Assembly (NCBI RefSeq): GCF_902499125.1
Contig: NZ_CABVPX010000005.1
Span: 124,001-188,000 of the forward strand
Length of the DNA: 64,000 nt
Source of the DNA: Burkholderia arboris
Lineage (GTDB): Bacteria; Pseudomonadota; Gammaproteobacteria; Burkholderiales; Burkholderiaceae
Direction of reading: 5' to 3'
Shown: positions 29,296 to 38,439 of the stretch, in pieces
Position numbering within the stretch: the first letter of the stretch is position 1
How the letters are laid out: every line of letters begins with the position of its first letter
Notes under the pieces: generated by a model
The model's input: only the letters and a program-made list of their open reading frames with translations
Databases searched by the model: none
Told to the model about the DNA's origin: nothing
Program-made: the position numbers and the translations under genes

Positions 29296-30288
29296 ATGCA
29301 CAGACCCCGCTTCGATTCAGCCTTCTACCGCCTGTTTTTCGTGATGATCTCGATCATCCTCGTGATGCAGATCAGTGCCGGCCTGCTGCTCTTCAAGCTC
29401 TACAGCACCGCTCCGTTCAAACCGCCTCCCGGGATGAGCGCATCGTTGCAGTGGGGCGCCGCCGTGATGATCCAGGTCATGCCGGCACTGATCTCGTCAT
29501 GGATCGGCGCGCGCATGCTGGCCGCTCCGTTCCGCTCGCTGGCCGTAGGGGCCGCCGAGTTGTCGAGGAATATCGATGCGCCGCCCATCGAGGAAATCGG
29601 CCCTGTCGAGGCGCGTCAGGCCGCCAGCGTGTTCAACACGATGCAGGCGTCGCTGCGGCGGCAAATGAGTGAGCGCAACCGCTTTCTTGCCGCCGTGTCG
29701 CACGATCTGCGTACCCCGCTGACACGCATGAAGCTGCGTCTTCGATCCGCTCAGGATACCGAATTGAGTGAGCGGCTCAGAGACGACATCGACGAGATGA
29801 CGCAGCTTCTGGAGGCGACCCTGTCGTTTCTGCGCAATGAAGAAGTGGTCGAGGCGTTCAGTCCGGTCGACATCAATGCACTGGTCGATGCAATCGCGGA
29901 GGATGCGGCCGAACACGGTCAAAAGGTGACGATCAGCGGCGAGGTGCCGCCGATATCCGCTCAACCGCTCGGCCTCAAACGCTGCCTGACGAATCTGGTT
30001 GCCAATGCGATCCGATACGGCGAGGACGCGCACATCCGTCTGTTCGACGCGCCGTCGTGTGTGCGCATCCAGATAGCCGATCACGGCCCGGGCATACCGG
30101 AGTCGCAACTGGAGCGGGCCCTGGAGCCGTTCTACCGGGTGGAAAGTTCTCGCAACAGGAACACGGGCGGGACGGGGCTGGGCCTTGCCATCGCGAACGA
30201 CGTCGTGAAACGTCACGGCGGGGAACTGGTGTTGCGCAACGGGACGGAAGGCGGGCTGGTGGCACAGGTCACGTTGCCGCGTCGATAG
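29296..30288 (+). CDS. Sensor histidine kinase (HAMP-HisKA-HATPase)
   Basis: This 330-aa inner-membrane kinase has two membrane spans (about residues 12-35 and 52-75) with a short periplasmic loop of under 20 residues, a HAMP linker, the H-box FLAAVSHDLRTPLTRMK (phospho-accepting His near residue 138), an N-box (LTNLVANAIRYG) and G-boxes (DHGPGIPE, GTGLGLAIA). The tiny sensor loop suggests that it senses within the membrane or through a partner protein. It is divergent from the receptor gene. No response regulator is adjacent; the nearest is at 38760. Confidence 0.93.
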   Translation: MHRPRFDSAFYRLFFVMISIILVMQISAGLLLFKLYSTAPFKPPPGMSASLQWGAAVMIQVMPALISSWIGARMLAAPFRSLAVGAAELSRNIDAPPIEEIGPVEARQAASVFNTMQASLRRQMSERNRFLAAVSHDLRTPLTRMKLRLRSAQDTELSERLRDDIDEMTQLLEATLSFLRNEEVVEAFSPVDINALVDAIAEDAAEHGQKVTISGEVPPISAQPLGLKRCLTNLVANAIRYGEDAHIRLFDAPSCVRIQIADHGPGIPESQLERALEPFYRVESSRNRNTGGTGLGLAIANDVVKRHGGELVLRNGTEGGLVAQVTLPRR

Positions 30289-30316
30289 GGCGGGCGGCCG
30301 GGGCGGCCGTCGGCGC

Positions 30317-30362
30317 AGCTCTGTTTCACGCTTGATACAGATTGCTCACAAAGCGGAAACAG
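30317..30362. promoter_or_regulatory. Related regulatory element, site C (M81 peptidase promoter)
   Basis: CTGTTTCAC at 30321-30329, CACAAAG at 30347-30353, and an inverted repeat CTGTTTC (30321-30327)/GAAACAG (30356-30362) resemble sites A and B, with a spacing 5 bp shorter. TATAGT at 30371-30376 may be the -10 box of the M81 gene. Confidence 0.5.
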
Positions 30363-30414
30363 CGCGTGCTTATAGTCGTTTCACGTCCTTCAATCCTATT
30401 CGGCAGACTTCACC

Positions 30415-31881
30415 ATGAAGCTATATACGGCCCAGCTTTCGACCGAAACCAATACGTTCGCACCGTGCCCCACCGGTTGGGGCGGCTTCGAAGAGAGCAC
30501 CGTCTTTCACGGCGACGCGAGTTTGCGCGAGCCTGACGGCATGGGTCACGTGCTCGCGGAAGTGCGGCGCCTCGCGGAGGGTGACGGCCATGAAATCGTT
30601 GAAGGTCTGTGTGCCGAAGCCCAGCCGTCCGGCCGCACGATTCGTGCGGTCTACGAGTCCCTGAGGGACGAAATTCTCGGTGGCGTAAAGGCCGCGTTGC
30701 CGTTGGATGCCGTGATCCTGCTGCTGCACGGAGCGATGGTGGCCGAGGGTTACGACGATTGCGAGGGTGAACTGCTTGCCGGCGTTCGCGCCGTTGTCGG
30801 ACCGGACGTTCCAGTGCTGGTCACGCTCGACCCGCACTGTCATTTCACGCAACGGATGAAGGCATCGGCAGATGTCCTGATTGCTTACAAGGAGTATCCG
30901 CATATCGACGCCATCGACCGGGCGCGCGACGCCTACCGGTTGGCGCTCGATATGGCGGCAGGACGCATCCGTCCGACGATCGGCGTGTCCGACTGCCGGA
31001 TGGTCGGCGCCTGGCACACGACGAGCGAACCGATGGCGGGGTTCGTCCGGCGCATGCAGTCGCTCGAAGGGCACGACGGCGTGCTGTCGGTGTCGCTCGG
31101 CCACGGGTTCCCGTGGGGCGACGTGCCGGAAGCCGGCGCGAAACTCTGGGTGGTGACGGACAACGATCCTGTCAAGGCCGAGGCGCTGGCGGCGCAACTG
31201 GCGCGCGAGTTCTGGGAACTGCGCGACGCGACCGCCCCCGCATGGCTCGATATCGATTCCGGACTGGATCGTGCGCTGGCCGTCGAGGGCGGCCCGGTCG
31301 TGCTGGCGGATGTCGCGGACAATCCCGGCGGTGGCGCGCCGTGCGACAGCACGTTCATCCTGCGTCGCGTGGTCGAGCGACGGATTGCCGATGTCGCGAT
31401 CGGGTGCTTCTGGGATCTCGGTGCCATTCAGATTTGCAGGGACGCCGGTGTCGGGGCAACGCTGACTCTGCGCATCGGCGGTAAATGCAGTGTGTACTCC
31501 GGGGACCCGGTGGACCTGCGCGTCACCGTGCGCGGTGTGGTCGAGCATCATGCGCAAAGCATCATGGGTCTCGAGCAGCCGCTTGGCCGCGCGGTGTGGG
31601 TAGAGGCCGACAACGGGCTCGACATCGCGCTGATATCGGTTCGCACCCAGGTGCTGGGCGTGGACGCATTCACTGGCCTTGGCATCGACTTCGCCGGCAA
31701 GAAGCTGGTGATCGTGAAATCGACGCAGCATTTTCAAACCGATTTCGCGCCGCGCGCGAAGGCCGTATTTCATATCGCTGCGCCAGGCGCGCTCTCGACG
31801 GATTTTGCCGGACTGGACTATCGGCATCGTGATCTCAACTACTGGCCGCGCGTGTCGAATCCGTTTGCGACGGGGATGTGA
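30415..31881 (+). CDS. M81-family metallopeptidase (MlrC/microcystinase C-like)
   Basis: This 488-aa protein has the M81 N-terminal and MlrC C-terminal domains. Conserved blocks are STETNTFAP (Glu 11), LLHGAMVAEGYDDCEGELL (His 105), TLDPHCHFT (Asp 139, His 141, His 143), YKEYPHIDA (His 163) and DNPGGGAPCDST. The Asp-x-His plus a His 22 residues later matches the zinc-ligand spacing that I recall for MlrC (Asp 167, His 169, His 191). MlrC cleaves linearised microcystin and its tetrapeptide in the cytoplasm. No signal peptide is present. The promoter carries site C. Other M81 members act on unknown peptides, so the substrate is inferred from family only. Confidence 0.92.
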   Translation: MKLYTAQLSTETNTFAPCPTGWGGFEESTVFHGDASLREPDGMGHVLAEVRRLAEGDGHEIVEGLCAEAQPSGRTIRAVYESLRDEILGGVKAALPLDAVILLLHGAMVAEGYDDCEGELLAGVRAVVGPDVPVLVTLDPHCHFTQRMKASADVLIAYKEYPHIDAIDRARDAYRLALDMAAGRIRPTIGVSDCRMVGAWHTTSEPMAGFVRRMQSLEGHDGVLSVSLGHGFPWGDVPEAGAKLWVVTDNDPVKAEALAAQLAREFWELRDATAPAWLDIDSGLDRALAVEGGPVVLADVADNPGGGAPCDSTFILRRVVERRIADVAIGCFWDLGAIQICRDAGVGATLTLRIGGKCSVYSGDPVDLRVTVRGVVEHHAQSIMGLEQPLGRAVWVEADNGLDIALISVRTQVLGVDAFTGLGIDFAGKKLVIVKSTQHFQTDFAPRAKAVFHIAAPGALSTDFAGLDYRHRDLNYWPRVSNPFATGM

Positions 31882-31887
31882 AACCTG

Positions 31888-31909
31888 GCCGGCGCCGTTC
31901 GGCGCCGGC
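31888..31909. terminator. Hairpin between convergent peptidase genes
   Basis: GCCGGCGCCG and CGGCGCCGGC form a perfect 10-bp stem with a 2-nt centre in the 33-bp gap between two convergent genes. No T-run follows on either strand, so it may stop transcription only partly or protect both 3' ends. Confidence 0.5.
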
Positions 31910-31914
31910 ACGCA

Positions 31915-33576
31915 TCAGGCGTCGGCGTGCAGCCGTGTGAAGGCCAGATGCCGGGTACGCGGAGTATCGACGCGCAGGCCGGTGATGTCTGCGCGCGTCG
32001 GGTCGCGCGTCAGCGTGACGATCCCGGTCATGATGTCCATGGGATCGGCCGGTACCAGCCCGAACACATCGTGGGCGACCGGCGTGAGGCGGTAGTCGCA
32101 ACGGCCCACCGCGCCGTGCATGCGAAGGAAGAGTGCGTTGTTGTCGAGTCGAATGACCGCGCGGGCATTGGCGTCGTGGCTTGCGAATGTGCCGGACATC
32201 GCGGCGACGAGCGACGGCGACACCTCCGGCGCTTCGTCGAGTCGTACGAACGTCTCGACATGGCCGCAATGCACAATGCGCAGGCTGGCGGGATCGTCCG
32301 GCGTGCAAGACGATCCCCAACGCACTGCCAACGGCCCGTCTCCGCCCGCTTCGACCTGGACGTCGTTCAGCGCATCGGCGCTATCGTAGAGCGTCATCGA
32401 CGGCCTGGGGCAAAGCGGTCCCGTCAATACCAGGGCGCCTTCACGATCTTCCAGTGCATACACGGCGCTGGTGCTGGACGACCGGTAGCTGCCGAGGCGC
32501 GCGACATGGTCGGCGGCGCGCGCCGCGACAGGTGGGCCATCGCTGCCAAGCTCATCCGCGAGCACGATGTCGACGACACGCTTCGACAGTTCGAGCGGCG
32601 CGTCGAGCGCGCCGTTGCCGAGCAGTATGACGTCGAGCCCGTGCGCCGCCGACACGAGCATCTGGCAAGTCCCGCCGACGACACCGCCGGAATGGTGGAT
32701 CAGCTCGACACCGCGATAGCGGCTCTGCGTGAGACCCAGCGAGTATTGGCTGCGCTGACCGCTGGAGAATACGGGCAACGCCAGCATCTGGATCCACGTA
32801 TCGGCGTTGCCGACAATCTTGTTGCTGCATCGCAGGTGGGCAGTCCATCGCAGCATGTCATCGACGGTCGACACGATCGAGCCTTCACCGAGCACGTCCC
32901 ATGACGGAAAGATGCCGCGCCGGAAGCCGCCGTTGCCGTCCGGAACATGCATGGTCGCGATACCGTGCCCGATCGTCATGTCGTTGGGCACGCACGCGGT
33001 GTCGCGCATGAGCATGGGGTTGAAGACATGCGTCGTGAGGAAGGCGTCGAACGGCATCCCGCTCGCACGTTCGACGGCAAGCGAAAGCAGGTGATAGCCG
33101 CCGTTCGAATACATCATGCGTTCCCCCGGCGGGAAGTTTTCGTCGCGTTGACGTTGCTGCGAGGCCAGGAGTGCGCCATGCGGCGACATGGCGAGACCTT
33201 GCGTCAGCAGTGCGAGATCCAGTGCGCATCGCTGCCCGCCGCGATGCGACATCAACTGCCGCAGCGTCGGCAGGCCGGCGGCCGGCGGCAGCTCGGGCAG
33301 ATACGCGCCGATGGGGGTGTCGGCGTCGAGAACGCCGTGCTCGCACAGGAGCAGCACGGCGAGGCAAGTGAAATGCTTGCTGACCGAGCCGATACGCATG
33401 CGCGTGGCCGGTGTGTTGGCGATGCCGTGTTCGAGGCTGGCCATGCCGAAACCGCGTCGATACAGCAACTGGCCGCGATGGACGATGCCGGCGATCAATC
33501 CGGGGGCATCGGCGCGACGATAACGCGTGAACAGCGCGTCGAGCTGCATCGTCGTGGTGAGTGAATCCGAGGTCAT
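31915..33576 (-). CDS. S12-family serine peptidase (MlrB/D-aminopeptidase-like), paralog 2
   Basis: This 553-aa protein keeps the S12 triad: Ser 64-x-x-Lys 67 (SVSK), Tyr 156-Ser-Asn 158 and a late HHSGG. It aligns without gaps to the product of 24992-26635 over at least the first 160 residues, but has YSN where the other has YCN. The C-terminal 200 residues have diverged more. No signal peptide is visible. It is last in the tonB-to-peptidase unit, 9 bp after the dipeptide epimerase. Two forms suggest that different bonds or substrates are handled. Confidence 0.88.
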   Translation of the reverse strand: MTSDSLTTTMQLDALFTRYRRADAPGLIAGIVHRGQLLYRRGFGMASLEHGIANTPATRMRIGSVSKHFTCLAVLLLCEHGVLDADTPIGAYLPELPPAAGLPTLRQLMSHRGGQRCALDLALLTQGLAMSPHGALLASQQRQRDENFPPGERMMYSNGGYHLLSLAVERASGMPFDAFLTTHVFNPMLMRDTACVPNDMTIGHGIATMHVPDGNGGFRRGIFPSWDVLGEGSIVSTVDDMLRWTAHLRCSNKIVGNADTWIQMLALPVFSSGQRSQYSLGLTQSRYRGVELIHHSGGVVGGTCQMLVSAAHGLDVILLGNGALDAPLELSKRVVDIVLADELGSDGPPVAARAADHVARLGSYRSSSTSAVYALEDREGALVLTGPLCPRPSMTLYDSADALNDVQVEAGGDGPLAVRWGSSCTPDDPASLRIVHCGHVETFVRLDEAPEVSPSLVAAMSGTFASHDANARAVIRLDNNALFLRMHGAVGRCDYRLTPVAHDVFGLVPADPMDIMTGIVTLTRDPTRADITGLRVDTPRTRHLAFTRLHADA

Positions 33577-33585
33577 GTCGATGGC

Positions 33586-34635
33586 TCAGCGTGAGGAATC
33601 CGTGACGCTCGCGTGCTCCCAGACCTGGGGCGGACAGTGCAGCAGGCCGTCGATGTACGCGACACCTGGCTCGCGATCGCGCGCGAGGAAGATCGGTCCG
33701 TCGAGATCGACGTGATCGCACTGTTGCCCGAGCAGAAAGGCGGGAGCGACTGCCAGCGAGGTGCCGGCCATGCAACCGACCATCACGGACAAGCCCGCTT
33801 CGCGTACCCGCGCGGCCAGGTCGAGCGCGCGCGTCAGGCCGCCGCATTTGTCGAGCTTGAGGTTGACGATGTCGTAGCGGCGCGCGACGGCGGGCAGGTC
33901 GCCGAGATCCTGAAACGATTCGTCGGCCGCGAGCGGGATCGGACAATCGATCTGCTCGAGACAGGCGTCCGCACCGATCGAAAACGGCTGTTCGAGCATG
34001 CGAACATCAAGCTGTTGCAACACGGGGATCATCGCGTCGAAGTGCGCGTGCGACCAGCCCTGATTCGCGTCGACGGCGAGCGGTACGTCCGGGCGCACCT
34101 CACGGATTGCCGCGAGGCGCGCGGCGTCGGCGGCGCTGCCGTCCAGCTTGACCTTCAGCGCCCTGGCGTGGGGCAGTCGCTGCGCGGCCGCGGCCATTGC
34201 GTCCGGCTTGTCCACGCCGATCGTCATCGTGGTCAGCAACGGGCGAGGCGCGGCGAGGCCGGCCATGCGCCAGACCGGCATGGCGTGCTGGCGCGATTCG
34301 AGCGCCCACAAGGCCGCATCGATCGCATTGCGCGCGCCGCCGTTCGGCAATACGTCGAGCAACTGCGTGCGCGTGATGCCCGCTTCGATCGACATTCGGA
34401 CGCTTTCGATTTGCGCGACGATGGATTCGGGTGTCTCGCCAAGATAAAAGACCCCGGAGGCTTCGCCGTTGCCGGCGTGGCGTCCGTCGTCGATGGTCAC
34501 GTTCACGAGGCGGGCGGCGTCGATGACGTGGCCGGTGATATGGAACGGCGCAGCCAACGGCCAACGTTCGATGCGCAGCGAGAGGGAGAGCGTGCGGGGC
34601 GGCATGGGAGCGGGAGAAAGATGAGCGTTACGCAT
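33586..34635 (-). CDS. Dipeptide epimerase (L-Ala-D/L-Glu epimerase type), enolase superfamily
   Basis: This 349-aa protein has the muconate-lactonizing subgroup layout: capping domain to residue 130, KxK base (Lys 161/163 in KVKLD), metal ligands Asp 189 (DANQGW), Glu 215 (EQPF) and Asp 238 (ADES), and the opposite base Lys 263 (KLDKCGG). A late DLDGP signature is typical of Ala/Glu dipeptide epimerases, which invert the C-terminal residue of dipeptides. The ATG at 34635 overlaps the end of the transporter gene by 8 bp and has GAGG upstream; GTG at 34659 and ATG at 34605 are alternatives. In this locus it would convert D-Glu- or D-Ala-containing dipeptides for ordinary peptidases. Confidence 0.88.
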   Translation of the reverse strand: MRNAHLSPAPMPPRTLSLSLRIERWPLAAPFHITGHVIDAARLVNVTIDDGRHAGNGEASGVFYLGETPESIVAQIESVRMSIEAGITRTQLLDVLPNGGARNAIDAALWALESRQHAMPVWRMAGLAAPRPLLTTMTIGVDKPDAMAAAAQRLPHARALKVKLDGSAADAARLAAIREVRPDVPLAVDANQGWSHAHFDAMIPVLQQLDVRMLEQPFSIGADACLEQIDCPIPLAADESFQDLGDLPAVARRYDIVNLKLDKCGGLTRALDLAARVREAGLSVMVGCMAGTSLAVAPAFLLGQQCDHVDLDGPIFLARDREPGVAYIDGLLHCPPQVWEHASVTDSSR

Positions 34636-35989
34636 AGCGTTCGATTGCCTCGCGGACACCGCGGCCGGCTGCGCGCATCAGGATGCAGGCGGCAAAGAAG
34701 CCGAACGCCGCGACACAGACGATCGACCACAGCAAGCCCTGGCTGAACGCATGCAGACGATCCGACATGAAACCGATAAACACGGGGCTGCCGGATTGCA
34801 CGACGATCGACGTCAGCGCGCCAATCGCCGCCACGCGCGAGCGCAGGTGCGCGGGGCAGATGTTCTGCATGATGGTGGGAAACAGCACCATGCCTGCGAC
34901 CATGCAGGCGAGCTGCACGCCGAAGAGCGCGTAGACCGGCGTGAGGGAGCCCACGGCCAGATAGAGGAACGACAGGCCACCGGCGACCAGCGCGCCACAT
35001 TCGCAGACACGCAGTGGCGCGAGCACGCCGAAGCGCGCTTTCATGCGGCCGGCAACGAGGCCGCCGAGCACGCAACCCGCGATACCGCCGACCATCGCCG
35101 CCACGCCCATGCCGCCGCCGGCTTCGGCCGGCGTCGCGCCGAAGGTTCGCACCGCCACGACCGGCATCCACGTCGCCACGCCGCCGAACGACAGATTGAC
35201 CAGTCCGATGGCGCCGAAGAACTTGAGCATCATGATGGCTTCACGCCGGAAGTAGACCGGTGCGGACGGCAGCGGCGCGGAAGGCCGATGACGACCGGCG
35301 GATGCTTCCGTGTCGCCATGCCTTCCGGGTCGAATCAGCAGAATCAGCACGACCAGTACGGGGGCAGGCAACGCAACGGCAAAAAACGCGAGCCGCCACG
35401 GCGCGAGATCGGCGAGCCCGGCCGGTAACGCGCCGTGCACCGCCGCGATGCCGTGCATCAGTGCGCCGCCGAGCGCCATCCCCGCCCCTGCGCCCAACAG
35501 GTTGGCGAGCGCGAAGATTGCATTGGCGAGCACCCGCTGGCGGGCAGGGAAAAGATCGGGAATCAGGCCGTAGATCACCGGCACCAGTCCGGCTTCGCCG
35601 ATCCCCAGCCCGACGGTGGCGATGAACAACTGCCAGAAGTGGGTGGTCATGCCGCAGATTGCGGTGGCAGCGGTCCAGACGAGAACACATGCTGCCAGCA
35701 CCGCACGGCGGTCCACGCGATCGGCGACCCAGCCGATCGGCAACGAAGCGACGCCCGCGAACAGCGCGATGCCCGCGCCTTGCATCAGGCCGATTTGCGT
35801 GTCGGTCAACCCGAAATCGTGGCGGATAGGCTCGGTCAGCAGGATCAGCATCTGACGGTCGACGAAGGCGAAGAACGCCACGATCACGAGAATCGCCAGA
35901 CCGAACCACGCGAGCGGCCCGGCGGGTGAATCCGACGGCGGGTGTTGGCCCGCCACGGGGGCGGGCACGTCGAGGTTGGAGTCGAACAT
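34628..35989 (-). CDS. MFS transporter, spinster-like, of the peptide locus
   Basis: This 453-aa protein has twelve predicted spans after a 25-residue cytoplasmic N-terminus. It includes AFVDRQMLILLTEPIRHDFGLTD (split spans 1-2) and GWVADRVDRRAVL at the loop 2-3 motif, typical of spinster-like/organic-anion MFS permeases. It starts 24 bp after the second exbD and overlaps the epimerase gene. In the locus it is the only inner-membrane transporter, so it probably moves the peptide taken up by the receptor across the inner membrane, the role proposed for MlrD in microcystin users. Confidence 0.88.
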   Translation of the reverse strand: MFDSNLDVPAPVAGQHPPSDSPAGPLAWFGLAILVIVAFFAFVDRQMLILLTEPIRHDFGLTDTQIGLMQGAGIALFAGVASLPIGWVADRVDRRAVLAACVLVWTAATAICGMTTHFWQLFIATVGLGIGEAGLVPVIYGLIPDLFPARQRVLANAIFALANLLGAGAGMALGGALMHGIAAVHGALPAGLADLAPWRLAFFAVALPAPVLVVLILLIRPGRHGDTEASAGRHRPSAPLPSAPVYFRREAIMMLKFFGAIGLVNLSFGGVATWMPVVAVRTFGATPAEAGGGMGVAAMVGGIAGCVLGGLVAGRMKARFGVLAPLRVCECGALVAGGLSFLYLAVGSLTPVYALFGVQLACMVAGMVLFPTIMQNICPAHLRSRVAAIGALTSIVVQSGSPVFIGFMSDRLHAFSQGLLWSIVCVAAFGFFAACILMRAAGRGVREAIERYA

Positions 35990-36013
35990 GAGGGCTCTGT
36001 GATGAGGAAGCGG

Positions 36014-36442
36014 TTACTGCATGAACTGCTCGTTACCCACGAGCCCGATGCGGGTCGCGCCGAGCCGCTGCGCGGACGCCATGACCATTGCGACAGCGCG
36101 ATAAGGCGCCGCCTTGTCGGGCCGCAAATGCAGTTCGGTCGGCGCGGGGTTGGCGGCCACGTCGCGCAATCGCGTTTCCAGTTGCTCGCGCGAACCCAGC
36201 GTCTCGCCATTCCATGCGATGGCGCCGTCGGCCGCGATATCGATCTGCACCACGGGCGGTGTCTGCCGTTGCGACGGCGGGGTGCCGGACGGCATGTCCA
36301 GCTTGACCGCGTTCGTCTGAACGGGAATGGTGAGGATCAGCATGATGAGCAGGACGAGCATCACGTCGATGAGCGGCGTGGTGTTGATCTCGATCATCAC
36401 GTCGGCTTCGTCGGCGCTGCCGGTGGGCATCGTCATTGCCAT
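36014..36442 (-). CDS. exbD: ExbD/TolR-family protein (second copy)
   Basis: This 142-aa protein has one membrane span (IEINTTPLIDVMLVLLIMLILTIP split at residues 17-40) with the proton-path Asp in PLIDVML and a periplasmic C-terminal domain ending ATRIGLVGNEQF. AAGGAG precedes the ATG. It works with ExbB and TonB to energise outer-membrane receptors. It is the shorter-spaced partner of the upstream exbD. Confidence 0.92.
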   Translation of the reverse strand: MAMTMPTGSADEADVMIEINTTPLIDVMLVLLIMLILTIPVQTNAVKLDMPSGTPPSQRQTPPVVQIDIAADGAIAWNGETLGSREQLETRLRDVAANPAPTELHLRPDKAAPYRAVAMVMASAQRLGATRIGLVGNEQFMQ

Positions 36443-36470
36443 CTCGGGACTCCTTGTCGGTGTGGATGGA

Positions 36471-36902
36471 TCATTGGCGCGGCGGCGGTTCGGTGATGAA
36501 GTCGACCTTGACGATGCCCGCCCGCTGGCAGGCAAACACGACCCGGCCGATGGCGGCGTAGCGCGCGTCGAGATCGCCGCGGATGTGGACTTCGGGTTGC
36601 GGCGATTGCACCGCGACCACCTTGAGTTTCTCGACGAGCGTTGCCGCGTCGGGCACGCGCCGTTCGTCCCAGAACACGTCGCCTTCCTTCGTCACCGCGA
36701 GAATCACGTTCTGCGGGGTCGTTTGCAGCGGCTGCACGGTCTCCTTGGGCAACGTGACCGGCACGGTGTGCGATACCACCGGAATCGTGATGAGGAAGAT
36801 GATCAACAGCACCAGCATCACGTCGACCAGTGGCGTCGTGTTGATGGACGACATGGTCTCGTCGTGATCGTCGCCGTCGCGGGATCCTGTGGTCATGGCC
36901 AT
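36471..36902 (-). CDS. exbD: ExbD/TolR-family protein (first copy)
   Basis: This 143-aa protein has one span (SSINTTPLVDVMLVLLIIFL, near residues 18-37) with the conserved Asp in PLVDVML, and a periplasmic domain with the ILAVTKEGDVFWD segment. It starts 3 bp after the exbB stop. Two exbD genes after one exbB is a layout seen in several dedicated TonB systems of Proteobacteria. Confidence 0.93.
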   Translation of the reverse strand: MAMTTGSRDGDDHDETMSSINTTPLVDVMLVLLIIFLITIPVVSHTVPVTLPKETVQPLQTTPQNVILAVTKEGDVFWDERRVPDAATLVEKLKVVAVQSPQPEVHIRGDLDARYAAIGRVVFACQRAGIVKVDFITEPPPRQ

Positions 36903-36905
36903 GGT

Positions 36906-37694
36906 TCACCCCACGCGGGAGAGGGCAGCGGCCTTGGTCGCGGCGGCGGCCCCGGCCGTGGTCGTGCCGGTCAGGATGACGATGTGCAGTTCCGTCGAAA
37001 ACCCGCGCACGCGTTCCATCACGGCCTTGTTGCGGCGCACGAGCCAGTTGTAGCCGAGCACGGCAGGCACGGCGACGGCCAGGCCGATCGCGGTCATGAT
37101 CAGCGCTTCGCCGACCGGCCCCGCGACCTTGTCGATGGAGGCCTGGCCCGCGATGCCGATGGCAGTCAGCGCGTGATAAATGCCCCACACCGTGCCGAAC
37201 AGGCCGATGAACGGCGCGGTCGAACCGACGGTGCCGAGAAACGCGAGGCCGTCCTGCAAGCGGCTCGAGACTGACGTGGTCGCTCGCTCGATGGCGGCCG
37301 CGACCCAATGGTTGAGGTCGACCTGTTCGAGCAGCGCGCCTTCGTGGTGGTCGAATGCTGCGAGGCCTGTTTCGGCGATGAAGCGGAACGGACTGCCGGT
37401 GTCCAGTTGACGCGTGCCTTCGCCGAGATTGGCCGCCTTCCAGAAACCCTTCTCTGCCGCCTTCGCGCGGCGCAGCACCCGCGTTTGCTCGAGCAGTTTC
37501 GCGACGATGATGTACCAACTGCCCATCGACATGACGACCAGAATGAGCAGCGTGCCGCGCGCGATGAAGTCCCCGCCTTTCCAGAGCGCATCGAGGCCGT
37601 AGGGGTTCGTCACCGTATCGGTGGCGGCGTGGGCGGCGCTGGCCGCGAGGAACAGGGCCGTCACCAAGGCGGCCTTGCGGGTACGGTTGATCAT
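36906..37694 (-). CDS. exbB: ExbB/TolQ-family proton channel with extended N-terminus
   Basis: This 262-aa protein has three membrane spans and the MotA/TolQ/ExbB signature GLAFLGTVGSTAPFIGLFGTVWG (split here, near residues 150-175). An N-terminal hydrophobic segment (ALVTALFLAASAAHAA) resembles a cleavable signal peptide, as in long-form ExbB proteins. It lies 55 bp after tonB. It assembles with the two ExbD proteins into the proton-driven motor. Confidence 0.93.
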   Translation of the reverse strand: MINRTRKAALVTALFLAASAAHAATDTVTNPYGLDALWKGGDFIARGTLLILVVMSMGSWYIIVAKLLEQTRVLRRAKAAEKGFWKAANLGEGTRQLDTGSPFRFIAETGLAAFDHHEGALLEQVDLNHWVAAAIERATTSVSSRLQDGLAFLGTVGSTAPFIGLFGTVWGIYHALTAIGIAGQASIDKVAGPVGEALIMTAIGLAVAVPAVLGYNWLVRRNKAVMERVRGFSTELHIVILTGTTTAGAAAATKAAALSRVG

Positions 37695-37749
37695 GAATGT
37701 CTCCTGAAATGCGTTGGCATGAAAAAAGGAACGGCGGTCGCGGGCGCCT

Positions 37750-38385
37750 TCAATCGAGCTTGAAAGAGAAGGGCACTTGCACGCGGACTTCCTCGCCCTG
37801 AGCGACGCAGTGGAACTGTCGAACGGCGTTTTCTGCTGCCCTGTCGAGAACGGGCGCGGCTGACTGGGTCACGCTCAGGTCCTTGACGTTGCCGTCGGTG
37901 CCGACCACGAACGTCACGACGACGTCGCCGGTCAGGTTGTCCTTGAGCGCTTCACGCGGATAGCGAATCGCGGCGCGGACTTGTGTCGAGTTGGGACACA
38001 CCACGCCGACGCTCGTCGACACCGGCGCGGCAGCGGCGGGCGGCGCCGGCGGCGCGACGGGGGCTGACGGCGCAGGCGTGGCCGACTGCGTGGCGATCGC
38101 GTTCGGCGATGGAGGCGCGGCGACATGCACGTCGGGCGGCGGCGCGAACGGCGGCGGCGGTGCGACGTGCTTCGGCGGTGGCGGCGCGATCCGCTTCGGT
38201 GGCGGTGGTGGGGGCGGCGGCTTGATCTCTTCGATGATTCGCGTCTCGATCGGCTGACGAATCACGTCCACGACTTTCGTCGCGAGACCGGTGAGCAATG
38301 CGTAGACGATCGCCGCGTGCAATCCGACCACGAAGGCGATGCCGCCAATGCGCCGGACCGGTGGCTTGGGTTGTGCGTAGTTCAT
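37750..38385 (-). CDS. tonB: TonB-family energy transducer
   Basis: This 211-aa protein has one N-terminal membrane span (GGIAFVVGLHAAIVYALLTG, with the conserved His) followed by a Pro/Lys-rich periplasmic stretch (residues 53-120, runs of eight prolines) and the TonB C-terminal domain (YPREALKDNLTGDVVVTFVV). It leads the unit tonB-exbB-exbD-exbD-MFS-epimerase-peptidase. It is probably dedicated to the receptor at 26655-29033, as promoters of both share the same element. Confidence 0.93.
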   Translation of the reverse strand: MNYAQPKPPVRRIGGIAFVVGLHAAIVYALLTGLATKVVDVIRQPIETRIIEEIKPPPPPPPPKRIAPPPPKHVAPPPPFAPPPDVHVAAPPSPNAIATQSATPAPSAPVAPPAPPAAAAPVSTSVGVVCPNSTQVRAAIRYPREALKDNLTGDVVVTFVVGTDGNVKDLSVTQSAAPVLDRAAENAVRQFHCVAQGEEVRVQVPFSFKLD

Positions 38386-38439
38386 GTCCCGCGTGTCTCC
38401 TGCGTCGAGATGACTTGGGAGCCACGTTAAAACCCGGGC

